Below are positions 56,382 through 64,000 of a stretch of DNA of 64,000 nucleotides, piece by piece. Origin of the DNA: Clostridium sp. NkU-1 (GTDB lineage Bacteria > Bacillota_A > Clostridia > Lachnospirales > Lachnospiraceae); NCBI GenBank assembly GCA_001312405.1, contig BBDR01000005.1, forward strand, positions 124,001 through 188,000. Direction: 5' to 3'. The translations under genes were made by a program, and so were the position numbers. Numbering within the stretch: the stretch's first letter is position 1; each line of letters begins with the position of its first letter. The notes beneath the pieces are model-generated. The model did no database searches. It saw only the letters and a program-made list of their open reading frames with translations, and was not told the DNA's origin.

Positions 56382-57385
56382 ATGGAAGTCAAAAGCAAAG
56401 ATCTTTGGGTATTTATTGAAACAAAAGAGGATGGTTCCGCAAAAAAAGTCGGTCTTGAACTCTTAAATCCAGGTAAAGACATGGCCGGAAAACAGGGCGG
56501 CAGCTTACTGCCATCATTATTGGCAATCATGTCAACCCGGCTATTGAAGCCGTATCTTCACACGGTGCCGATAAAATCATTGTGGTCGAGGGAGAAGAAT
56601 ATCAGGATTACTCTACGGATGCATACACCGCTGTTATAGAGCAATTAGTGAAAAAGTATGGTCCGACCAGTATGCTGATTGGAGCGACAAACAATGGACG
56701 TGATCTCGGTCCACGTATTGCATGCCGTTTAAAAACCGGTCTGACCGCAGACTGTACTTCATTGGATATTGATGAACAAACCGGAAACATTGCATGGACA
56801 CGTCCGGCATTTGGCGGTAACTTAATGGCCACGATCATGTGTCCGGATCACCGTCCTCAGCTTGGCACAGTGCGGCCCGGTGTGTTTAAAACGCCCGACG
56901 AGGCAATTTCTCATGCCGAAATTATCCGGGAAAATATCCATATCCCCAAATCTGATATCCGTACACAGATTCTTGAACTGATCAAAGAAATGGATTCAGA
57001 AACAATCGATTTAGAAGGTGCACAGATTATTGTATCCGGCGGACGCGGTGCGAAAGGACCGGAAGGGTTTGCTCCAATTAAAGCGCTTGCCGAAGTTCTC
57101 GGTGCAACAGTTGGTTCTTCCCGTGCAGCAGTTGATGCAGGCTGGATTTCTCACCCACATCAGGTTGGACAGACCGGAAAAACAGTTGGTCCCAAACTTT
57201 ATATTGCTTGTGGTATCTCAGGCGCAATTCAGCATCTTGCCGGAATGAGCAGCTCTGATGTCGTAATTGCCATCAACAAAGACCCTGATGCACCTATCTT
57301 TGGCGTTGCTGATTATGGCATTGTTGGAGATTTATTTGAGGTTCTTCCTGTGCTCACAGAAGAAATCCGTAAGGCAAAGGCATAA
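56382..57385 (+). CDS. etfA: Electron transfer flavoprotein alpha subunit (EtfA, Bcd type), frameshifted as sequenced
   Basis: Restored length is 334 residues. It starts SKDLWVFIETKEDGSAKKVGLELLNPG, then YGPTSMLIGATNNGRDLGPRIACRLKTGLTADCTSLDID and FGGNLMATIMCPDHRPQLGTVRPGVF. The FAD domain reads IIVSGGRGAKGPEGFAPIKALAEVLGATVGSSRAAVDAGW, HQVGQTGKTVGPKLYIACGISGAIQHLAGM and INKDPDAPIFGVADYGIVGD. A base is missing near 56511 (GGSL-TAIIIGNHV). No ferredoxin-like CxxC cluster domain is seen at the N-terminus, unlike CarE. Start ATG 56382 with AGGAGG. Last gene of the operon. The pair may support bifurcating reduction of the enoyl-CoA. Confidence 0.93.
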
Positions 57386-57650
57386 TTTTATTTTTAACAA
57401 ATTATCATAGAAAAGGCAGATCAATTTCATGCAGTGAAGGAGTTGTGAGCCAATATCATTTAGATAAGCCAAAAATATTTATCAAGATGTAATGTTAAAA
57501 GTAATCCCTGACAAATTTTGTATAAAAAGAAATGCAGAAATATAATAAACATCCTAATGTTATCTGATTTTTTGCTATTTTTTTGAGGCTCAAAAACAGC
57601 ACCTTTCCCCCTGTTTTTAAGCCTCAAAATCGATTTAAGACCACCCTGAC
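57386..57650. other. Intergenic region with a long inverted repeat
   Basis: TTTTGAGGCTCAAAAACAG (57580-57598) and CTGTTTTTAAGCCTCAAAA (57611-57629) form an almost perfect 19-bp hairpin. T's lie on the 5' side of the plus strand, not the 3' side, so it is an imperfect terminator for etfA at best. It adjoins hairpin repeat copy B. No gene. Confidence 0.5.
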
Positions 57651-57713
57651 ACAAGCAAGTCCCCCACTTACTGTTTTCGCATTTGAAGTGGGGGATTTAT
57701 TTGATTCGGTTAA
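57651..57713. repeat. Hairpin repeat, copy B (IS200/IS605-end-like)
   Basis: AAGTCCCCCACTT pairs with AAGTGGGGGATTT around a short A/T-rich loop, followed by TTGATTCGGTTAA. It is homologous to 9629-9701, and its core recurs at 11695-11711. Confidence 0.65.
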
Positions 57714-57722
57714 TTTATGAAT

Positions 57723-57953
57723 TAATCCGCAACGAATTAAAAGATTTAGTAAGAAGCAGCGCAGAGGAAACATGGATTTCAGAAATACATAAAAATTTTG
57801 AAGACATTCGCTTTAAAGAGATTCAACCTATAAAAGTAGCTTCCTTGACTTTTAAAGGGGAATATATTTAATATATACCACATCTCACCCAAAACAGAAA
57901 ATCAACCCAAAGAAATGATTACGGAGGTTTGTTTCCCAATTAAAGCTAAGTAG
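57723..57953 (+). pseudogene. GyrI-like domain relic
   Basis: Two pieces of a GyrI-like effector domain remain: HKNFEDIRFKEIQPIKVASLTFKGEY (up to 57868) and, in another frame, YHISPKTENQPKEMITEVCFPIKAK ending in TAG at 57953. The middle 80 or so residues are missing. Similar to the intact domain at 34.6-35.0 kb but not a close copy. The preceding codons (57720-57780) do not fit the family. Confidence 0.6.
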
Positions 57954-57966
57954 AAAATAAATGTCT

Positions 57967-58872
57967 CTATTGCTCCCTGCCCCCTGAAGCATATTCATTC
58001 ATACATATGTCAAGTACCTCTCTGGCCGGCTGGATCAAAGCACTTTCATACTGGCATTTCCACTGCACAGTTCGTTCCATGTGTCCGTCTACTATTCCAT
58101 CTACCGTTTCACCACTTTTGATGGGCGCATAGTTCGTGTACATATAGCTCAGTAGATTATAAGCATGATTGACCACCCAGTTTGGATCCATTCCGTGAAA
58201 ATGATATTGTAAGTCGGGCAAGTAGAGCGTGCTCATGCCAAGTGTATCCACCATCATATCCTCCGTGTTCTCAATGTTGAAGAAACGGACATTGACCGCA
58301 AAATAGATAAATCGGTCTTCCCGTGGAATCTGATGGTTTAAGATTTTTTTCTCTCGAAAACATTTTCCCAGAGGTCTGAAACTGTACGGCAACACATTCC
58401 GGATATAGTTCAACAAGTGCCTCCATAAAGTCCATCATCATATCCGCCCTGTCTTTATAATCCGTCATGGCTCCCGCAAGCATATCGGTTGCAACTACCT
58501 GATAATTGCATTCAGACAGGATCTCGGCGCTGTTTTCACAATCCCACATCTGGCTTTTTGTGATATCATCTATCTGATATCCTTCCGCTTTAATGCATTC
58601 CATGACCATCAGCTGGGGCGGCATACTCCCGTCTTTAAACTCCACCTTGTATTTCTTTGGCGCAAATCCAGCCACCTTTGTGTCGTGGCAAAAACAATCC
58701 ACTTCTCCCAGATGCTTTTCTATGACAGCAGTCATCTTTTCTTGGGATGGCATCTTACATTTATCCTTCATTAGCAGGCGCATGAGAAAACAGAGCCAGG
58801 CTGCTCCTTTTGCCTTAAATCCTGTTTCAAAGAATTGTTTTCTTTCTTCTTAAACTTATCCAAAATGCCCAT
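57967..58872 (-). CDS. DUF4261 domain-containing protein, frameshifted as sequenced
   Basis: Restored length is 301 residues. The C-terminal third carries the DUF4261 core: VNVRFFNIENTEDMMVDTLGMSTLYLPDLQYHFHGMDPNWVVNHAYNLLSYMY. The N-terminal part (ETGFKAKGAAWLCFLMRLLMKDKCKMPSQEKMTAVIEKHLGEVDCF) resembles the first domain of the same family. An extra base in T7 at 58344-58350 and a missing base near 58832 interrupt it; correction gives 302 codons. Start ATG 58872 with GGGAGGAAG. Function unknown. Such proteins are common next to polymorphic-toxin immunity genes and in Firmicute accessory DNA, but no toxin is seen here. Confidence 0.8.
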
Positions 58873-59044
58873 GATGCTTCCTCCCTCTATTTTTCACACA
58901 TAATTTTTTACACAAATCCTTCCATGCAATGCCACGGGTGATTAGAAGCTTCTGCTCTTCGGTGAAGGCGATTGTTTCACCATTTTGCAAAGCCACATCT
59001 TCTGGACTTGTGTCAATAGCGTAGACACAAGTCCAGTTATCCAA
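58856..59044 (-). CDS. Short uncharacterised frame upstream of the DUF4261 gene
   Basis: 62 codons (MDNWTCVYAIDTSPEDVALQ, then EEQKLLITRGIAWKDLCKKL) from a TTG, overlapping the next gene by 17 bases. No ribosome site is clear and I do not recognise the family. It could be the C-terminus of a decayed upstream gene or a small real protein. Confidence 0.3.
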   Translation of the reverse strand: MDNWTCVYAIDTSPEDVALQNGETIAFTEEQKLLITRGIAWKDLCKKLCVKNRGRKHHGHFG

Positions 59045-59297
59045 CTATTTCATAGTACAAATTATTTGAATCGCTAACAGCATTAAGTATACTGGCTATT
59101 ATTTTATTCATGAACAAACAATAGCTATACGAGTTTATCTGGATAATATGTTATGAAACCTTTTAACACAACAGGTACCCTTTTCCTTTAAAATACAATA
59201 TAAACCGATCAGTTTAAAAAGCTAATTTGCTTTTTTTAATAGCGGTATGAATATGGCATCGGGTTAGGTGCCGCCAAGAGCTGCGGCAGCATTGATC

Positions 59298-59597
59298 TCA
59301 TATTCCATATGTAGAAAAATCTATGCATCCGTCCTCAGATACTTCTACTCCTTCCGATCTAAGAAGTTCTCTTTGAATCGCTGCATGTCTTTTATCCGTG
59401 ATTGATATTTTGCCTTTGGAGTTAATTATCCGGTGCCATGGGAGATTGTACTTCTCAGACATAGAATGAAGTATCCTGACTACCTGCCTCGCTCCTCTGG
59501 CATTTCCTGCAAGTCTTGCAACCTGTCCATAGCTCATAACTCTCCCATATGGTATTCCCCTTATTATTACAAGAACTTCCTCAGTAAACTGTGTCAT
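59298..59597 (-). CDS. Alkyltransferase-like protein (ATL, MGMT family)
   Basis: A compact 99-residue protein equal to the DNA-binding domain of O6-alkylguanine-DNA alkyltransferase: FTEEVLVIIRGIPYGRVMSYGQVARLAGNARGARQVVRIL with the Arg finger, then LPWHRIINSKGKIS. The active-site PCHR motif is PWHR, so it cannot accept alkyl groups. ATL proteins bind O6-alkylguanine and hand the lesion to nucleotide excision repair. Start ATG 59597 with AAGGAG eleven bases upstream (a TTG nine bases earlier is possible). It appears to be transcribed alone. Confidence 0.9.
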   Translation of the reverse strand: MTQFTEEVLVIIRGIPYGRVMSYGQVARLAGNARGARQVVRILHSMSEKYNLPWHRIINSKGKISITDKRHAAIQRELLRSEGVEVSEDGCIDFSTYGI

Positions 59598-60189
59598 ATG
59601 GAACAAATCTCCTTATTAAACCTTTAAATATATTAATTCATCATAGAGCTCTGTTACAGCCAATGTACGGATTGCTATGCTCGATATGACCGCAGCTGGA
59701 CCGAAATTTTGGACTCGGCCTGATGATTTCATCGACCTTTGCGCTTATGATCATCTGGATTATAGTATACCGCCTTGGTATACACATGGTCATGCCCGTC
59801 ACTCCATTCATTTGCATGTTCCTTTCCAATCAGAAATCTTTCGGAGAACGGCCAGGAACAATCAGCGCTTTCAGTCTCTCCTGAAATATCCTGCCTATTT
59901 TATTTTCTCTGTTTCAATTTCATGAATATGACCTATAAACTGCATTTATATTGCCGGCACTCTCCACCTTTGGATTAACCGAGTCACAGAGTATCTAAAA
60001 ACACGTATCAAAGTGCATAGGAAACATCCACCGACTTATTTTATCTAAAACTGATTGAATAAAATAATTATATCATATCTTTCCAGTTAATAAAATGCAT
60101 ACCTACACATATCTTGTTGCTGCATTTCTGATGACCAGGATCATTCGATTACGGCTGCATACATAATAATACTCCGGACTCTCATAATA
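59598..60189. other. Intergenic region without a supported gene
   Basis: Several 60-80 codon open frames exist on both strands at 59640-59980, but none has a ribosome site or a family match. No repeat or regulatory motif was recognised. Confidence 0.4.
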
Positions 60190-60231
60190 TAAAAAGGAAA
60201 TAAATTAGAGGCATGCCTCTAATTTATTTCC
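60190..60231 (-). terminator. Terminator of the pst-phoU operon
   Basis: A perfect 16-bp stem (60196-60211 with 60216-60231) around a CATG loop; on the minus strand TTTTTATATT follows. The phoU stop codon lies inside the stem. Confidence 0.85.
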
Positions 60232-60882
60232 TTTAACTCACCTGTAATCATGTATATGGTTCTTTCACATATATTGGTAGAATGGTCGGCGATCCTCTCA
60301 AGATACCGTCCTAAGAACAGAAGTTTAGTACCTTGTTTTGTAAGTTCCCTTTTTTTCTGTGATAATGTTAAGAATTTCATTTATAACGGTTTCATAGAGC
60401 CTGTCAACATCTTCGTCCCTCTCAGCTGCCTTTTGTGCAAGGGCAATATCCTCATTTACAAAGGCATCAAGACTCATTTTTAACATTTTCTGAGCAATTT
60501 CTGCCATCCTTGGAATATCTTTTAGGGAATTCATAATAGGTTCTTCGCCAATCTCAAGTATTACCTCTGCAATGTTTACTGCATTATCTCCCATTCTTTC
60601 AAGATCTGTTATGATTTTCAGAACCGATGCAATTGTCCTTAAATCCTTGGCGAGAGGCTGCTGAAGGGCAAGAAGCATCATACATTCCTTTTCAATTTCA
60701 AGTTCTAACTGATCTATTTCGTCATCTTTCTTCAGAACATTCCTTGCAAGCTCAAGATCTTGTGTCTTTAAAGCAGTCACTGCCGTGTCAATAATATTCT
60801 CAACCAGTGCTCCCATTTTTAATACCTTTTGTTTAACCTCAAGTATCTTCTGTGTAAAACGTTCTCTAACCAATATGCTCAT
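60219..60882 (-). CDS. phoU: Phosphate signalling protein PhoU, frameshifted as sequenced
   Basis: Restored length is 220 residues, two three-helix PhoU repeats. It has [25 protein letters not shown], the first metal motif region [48 protein letters not shown], and the second repeat with [18 protein letters not shown] and [22 protein letters not shown]. An extra base in T7 at 60350-60356 hides the last 35 residues; removal gives 221 codons. PhoU damps phosphate uptake and PhoR/PhoB signalling by acting on PstSCAB. Last gene of the pst operon, start ATG 60882. Confidence 0.94.
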
Positions 60883-60918
60883 CTCCTTTTACAAAAAAAT
60901 AATAGAATATACGGAATT

Positions 60919-61679
60919 TTAACCAAATCTTCCGGTAAGGTAATCGTTGGTTCGATTATCCTTGGGGAATGAAAAAACCTCTTGGGTGTAACCTTGTTCA
61001 ATTAGATCTCCCATTAACATGAATGCTACCCGGTCAGCGATACGCCCAGCCTGCTGAACCGTATGCGGTGCAATGATAATGGTGTATTGCTCCTTAAGCT
61101 GTATTAAGGATTCCTCAATTTTGGCCGTTGATATTGGGTCAAGAGCGGAACAGGGTCTGTCCAGCAAAATAACCTCCGGTTCAAGAGCCAAAACCCTGGC
61201 AATGCACAAGCGCTGCTGCTGACCACCGGATAATCTGGCTGCAGGAGTATCCAGCCTGTCTTTGACATCATCCCAGAGGGCAGACATACGCAGAGCCTTT
61301 TCTACTTCCTCTGCCACATCCGCCTTGGTTTTCGCTCCACCCATACGGGGGCCTAATGCCACATTGTCAAAGATGGACATAGGCAGAGGTGTTGGTACAT
61401 CAAAGACCATCCCTACCCTGCGGCGCAGTTCTGTCACATTAACGTCCGGGTCAAAGATGTTTTTCCCGTCTAAAAGTATCTCACCCTCCCGACGGGCTCC
61501 CACAGTCAAGTCACTCAGACGGTTTAATGTGCGAAGCAGTGTTGTTATACACTGTTAGCCGGACCAAAAACAGCCATAATCCGATTTTCAGGTATCTCCA
61601 GGTTCAGTTCTTTAATAACCTGCTTTTGTTGATAATAGAAGTTTAATCCTTTTATTTCTATTTTTGATTTCTGTGTCAT
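60919..61679 (-). CDS. pstB: Phosphate ABC transporter ATPase PstB with degenerate ATPase motifs, frameshifted as sequenced
   Basis: Restored length is 253 residues. PstB traits: KGLNFYYQQKQVIKELNLEI, LRTLNRLSDL, RRRVGMVFDVPTPLPMSIFDNVALGPRM (Q-loop), LSGGQQQRLCIARVLALEPEVILLD, SALDPISTAKIEESL and IIAPHTVQQAGRIADRVAF (H-loop). Two unusual points: Walker A reads GPANSGITT after restoring a missing base near 61553, with no Lys, and Walker B reads LLDRPCS, with Arg in place of the catalytic Glu. The first is uncertain because a frame break lies there; the second is clear. Start ATG 61679 with AGAGGTGA. Powers PstCA for phosphate uptake. Confidence 0.88.
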
Positions 61680-61689
61680 TTTTCACCTC

Positions 61690-62525
61690 TTAACGGCCTT
61701 TAGCTATGAATCTATTGACCAGCATATTGAAACCAACATTAAGCAGAAGAATAAGAATAATCAAGAGCGCTGCTGTTCCATAAGCGTTATCCATGGATAT
61801 TCCCTCCCTCGCCAGTATATAAAAATGTACTGCCATCGTTCGAGTTGGGGAGAAAAGTGATGTAGGCATACGCAATGCTGATCCGGCTGTTAAAATAACA
61901 GCCGCTGTCTCTGCTACACATCTCCCTATGCTCAAAATTACTCCATTAACTATACCAGGGAGTGCTGATGGGAGTACTGTCCTGGTTATTACCTGCCACT
62001 TTGTGAGTCCCAAAGAGAAGCCTACCTCCGGTATAGCTGTGGCACAGTACGAATCGCCTCTTCTGATGTACGTATGATAGTAGGCAGAATCATGATAGCC
62101 ATGGTTAATCCGCCGGACAAAATTGACCAGCCCATTTTTAAGTATATGACAAAGAAGATAAAACCAAAAAGTCCATATACAATGGATGGTATCCCTGCCA
62201 GAGACTCGGCACTGAAGCGGATAATGCGGGTGACTCTGCTCTCACGTGTGTACTCCGTAAGATATATGGCTGTTCCAATTCCAAATGGTGTTGCTACAAT
62301 AACGGCTACTGCAGTCACAATCAGAGTACCGACAATGGAAGAAGAAATACCCCCAGAACGGCCCATATCCCGCGGAATATCCGTTAAAAACTGCCAGCTG
62401 AGCATAGGTATGCCCTTGACTAATATATGGATAATGATAGAAAAAAGAATTGCAATAACAAGAAGAGCAGCTGTCCAAATTAAAAATTTTGCTATCTTTT
62501 CAGAAGTTTTTGCGTTAATACTCAT
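61690..62525 (-). CDS. pstA: Phosphate ABC transporter permease PstA, frameshifted as sequenced
   Basis: Restored length is 278 residues with six membrane segments. It has KFLIWTAALLVIAILFSIIIHILVKGIPMLSWQFLTDIPRDMGRSGGISSSIVGTLIVTAVAVIVATPFGIGTAIYLTEY, GIPSIVYGLFGFIFFV, LPTIIRTSEEAIRTVP and the EAA-loop GLTKWQVITRTVLPSALPGIVNGVILSIGRCVAETAAVI. A missing G near 62040 separates REVGFSLG; correction gives 279 codons. Start ATG 62525 with GAGGTGAGG, seven bases after the pstC stop. Transmembrane partner of PstC. Confidence 0.94.
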
Positions 62526-62532
62526 AGTGACC

Positions 62533-63378
62533 TCACCTCTTTCGTGTGATGTATTGGGCAGAAGCATTTAAAATCATGATAATAACAAACAATACAATAC
62601 CAGTGGCGAAAAGCGCCTGCTGGTGTTCGCCAGATGCATATCCCATTTCAATACCGATATTCGTAGTCAGTGTCCTGACAGGGTCAAGAACCGATTCAGG
62701 AAGTGCGACAGCATTACCCAGAACCATAATTACCGCCATAGTCTCACCAATTGCCCTGCCTAAACCTAAAATTACGGCAGCAACAATACCCGATTTGGCC
62801 GCAGGTAACAGCAGGGAACGTATTGTCTGCCATTGTGTCAACCCTAATGCAAGCGCCCCATCCTTATAATGGCGCGGCAGAGCAAGGAGGGATACTTCGG
62901 TGATGCTGATGATCGTTGGCAGGATCATAATACCCAAAATGATGGAACCGGCCAATATGCTTAAGCCCGGCCCTCCTAGGTAATTACGTATCATTGGTAC
63001 AACGAACAATACTCCCCAGAACCCATATACCACGGAAGGTATGGCAGCCAGCAGCTGAATGGCGGGTCTGAATATGTTTCTAAGTTTTGCAGGAGCAAAC
63101 TCAGCCAAAAAAATACTGCAGCAAATGGCAATGGGAACTCCCAGGATTGCTGCCCCTAAAGTGACCGATACAGATCCCACTATCATCGGGAAAATGCCAT
63201 AGGCACCTTGGCTGGGAGCCCATTTCATCCCAAAAACAAAGTTTATTATACCAACCTTGGCAATAATAGGGATACCTTTTATAAATATAAACACAGTGAT
63301 AAGCGCCAGCACCGATAAAGTCGAAAGAGCAATCAGAAGAAACACACGCTCAGATAATTTTTCTTTAAAACTTTTCAT
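62533..63378 (-). CDS. pstC: Phosphate ABC transporter permease PstC
   Basis: An intact 281-residue permease with six membrane segments: VFLLIALSTLSVLALITVFIFIKGIPII, GIFPMIVGSVSVTLGAAILGVPIAICCSIFLAEF, AAIPSVVYGFWGVLFVVPMI, LPTIISITEVSLLALPRHYKDGALALGLTQWQTIRSLLLPAAKSGIVAAVILGLGRAIGETMAVIMV (EAA loop). It forms the channel with PstA. Start ATG 63378 overlaps the pstS stop by four bases (ATGA), indicating translational coupling. Confidence 0.95.
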   Translation of the reverse strand: MKSFKEKLSERVFLLIALSTLSVLALITVFIFIKGIPIIAKVGIINFVFGMKWAPSQGAYGIFPMIVGSVSVTLGAAILGVPIAICCSIFLAEFAPAKLRNIFRPAIQLLAAIPSVVYGFWGVLFVVPMIRNYLGGPGLSILAGSIILGIMILPTIISITEVSLLALPRHYKDGALALGLTQWQTIRSLLLPAAKSGIVAAVILGLGRAIGETMAVIMVLGNAVALPESVLDPVRTLTTNIGIEMGYASGEHQQALFATGIVLFVIIMILNASAQYITRKR

Positions 63379-64000
63379 TTTCCTGCCCCCTCTGCTGATG
63401 GAATAAGTCCCTCATTGCTCAGTAATCTTTGCCCTTCTGAAGAAAGGGTAAAATCTATGAATTCTCTATTTAACCCGGTCGGCTCCCCGTCGGTGACAAA
63501 TAAAAACTGCCTGGACAGTCTGTAGCTGCCATTCATTATATTTTCTCGTGTCGCTTCGATGCCATCTAAATGTAAAGCTTTCACTTCATCCGTAACCAAA
63601 CCCAAAGAAATAAATCCTATGGCATTGGGATCATCCGCAACCAATTGGCGTACCGCCCCATTGGAGTCCTGGACGATAGCTTTCGGGGTTATCTCTTTTT
63701 CACCCATCAACAGCTCCGCAAAAGCACTTCTTGTACCTGATCCCTCTTCACGCGCTATGATATTGATTTTTGACTTTGAGCCTCCCAATTGACTCCAGTC
63801 GGTAATCGTAGCTGCGTAAATATCGCGAATCTGATCTGAAGTAAGGTCTTGTATCGGATTCTTAGGGTTCACTATTAATACCAATCCATCCTTGGCAATT
63901 TCTACATTCCACAGATTCTTTTCCTCATCGTTCAATGAACGGGAGGACATTCCAATATCAGCACTGTGTGTCTTGGTTGCCGTAATGCCGGCCGAAGATC
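63375..64000 (-). CDS. pstS: Phosphate ABC transporter substrate-binding protein PstS (partial)
   Basis: The gene enters from the right edge and shows the last about 208 residues. Phosphate-pocket signatures are complete: SSAGITATKTHSADIGMSSRSL, IVNPKNPIQDLTSDQIRDIYAATITDWSQLGG, AREEGSGTRSAFAELLM (anion-binding loop) and AIGFISLGLV. The C-terminal domain ends FIDFTLSSEGQRLLSNEGLIPS. The lipoprotein signal would lie beyond base 64000. It is the first gene of the pst operon visible here and its stop overlaps pstC. Confidence 0.95.
   Translation of the reverse strand, partial: SSAGITATKTHSADIGMSSRSLNDEEKNLWNVEIAKDGLVLIVNPKNPIQDLTSDQIRDIYAATITDWSQLGGSKSKINIIAREEGSGTRSAFAELLMGEKEITPKAIVQDSNGAVRQLVADDPNAIGFISLGLVTDEVKALHLDGIEATRENIMNGSYRLSRQFLFVTDGEPTGLNREFIDFTLSSEGQRLLSNEGLIPSAEGAGK

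Noticed and set aside
59641..59978. Overlapping 60-80 codon frames on both strands
   Set aside because: No ribosome site, no domain and mutual overlap; chance open frames are more likely.
62074..62571. A 165-codon plus-strand frame opposite pstA
   Set aside because: Shadow of the conserved permease; hydrophobicity is inherited from the opposite strand.
1..64000. Programmed frameshifting or transcriptional slippage as the reason for the many A7/T7 breaks
   Set aside because: The runs are short for slippage, affect unrelated housekeeping genes, lack stimulatory structures, and some genes contain four or five breaks. Systematic read error explains them better.
1..64000. CRISPR arrays, tRNA or rRNA genes, phage genes
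   Set aside because: No regularly spaced repeats, no tRNA cloverleaf or rRNA-like sequence and no phage structural genes were found on reading.

Overview
The window looks like a chromosomal segment of a low-to-medium GC anaerobic Firmicute, most likely a Lachnospiraceae/Clostridia member. The grounds are strong AGGAGG ribosome sites, an FMN riboswitch of Clostridium type, Etf/acyl-CoA dehydrogenase modules, many MATE, ABC and AraC/MarR genes, and A/T-rich intergenic DNA. No rRNA, tRNA, CRISPR array or complete insertion sequence was seen. The taxon is inferred, not proven.

One property dominates the reading. About half of the genes carry single-base frame breaks, and most of the breaks lie in runs of seven (sometimes eight) A or T where the family alignment needs one base fewer. 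Removing that base restores full-length, well-conserved proteins in more than 30 cases. I therefore annotate these genes over their whole span as 'frameshifted as sequenced' and keep 'pseudogene' for genes missing real portions.

Layout. 1-2 kb: edge of a DJ-1/PfpI gene, a membrane GGDEF protein, a GNAT with an internal deletion. 2.2-5.9 kb: promoter, FMN riboswitch, attenuator and ribD-ribE-ribBA-ribH (riboflavin synthesis). 5.9-12.5 kb: accessory genes (MFS efflux + MarR, DUF2087, HxlR/flavin reductase, nitroreductase/AraC, ABC relic, cupin, resolvase relic). 12.5-18.1 kb: iron-siderophore type uptake operon (binding protein, permease, ATPase) with a MATE exporter and an AraC regulator; both promoter regions share a GTTAG-N6-CTAAC palindrome. 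18.3-21.6 kb: three GNAT acetyltransferases and a coupled NUDIX + EVE-like/HNH nuclease pair (possible defence module). 21.5-24.8 kb: a bacitracin-resistance-type cassette, bcrR-bcrA-bcrB-uppP, with matches to the BcrR operator. 25-39.3 kb: two DEAD-box helicases, a stand-alone RsmH-like methyltransferase, a Cys/Pro-rich choice-of-anchor A surface protein, MATE/MarR, an AraC-GyrI-ABC drug efflux operon, YaiI, a KptA fragment and several relics.

40-57.4 kb: the most notable region, a large catabolic locus around a divergent promoter at ~52.0 kb. Leftwards run two CaiB/BaiF CoA-transferases, an MBL hydrolase, an enoyl-CoA hydratase, two acyl-CoA dehydrogenases, a tiny membrane protein, an SSS symporter, an MFS carrier and a LacI regulator, with an esterase beyond. 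Rightwards run fixA-fixB-caiC and a second etfB-etfA pair. Together they describe uptake, CoA activation and Etf-dependent reduction/hydration of a carnitine- or aryl-acrylate-like carboxylate. 57.4-60 kb: relics, a DUF4261 protein and an alkyltransferase-like protein. 60.2-64 kb: pstS-pstC-pstA-pstB-phoU phosphate uptake operon, cut by the window edge and with unusual PstB ATPase motifs.
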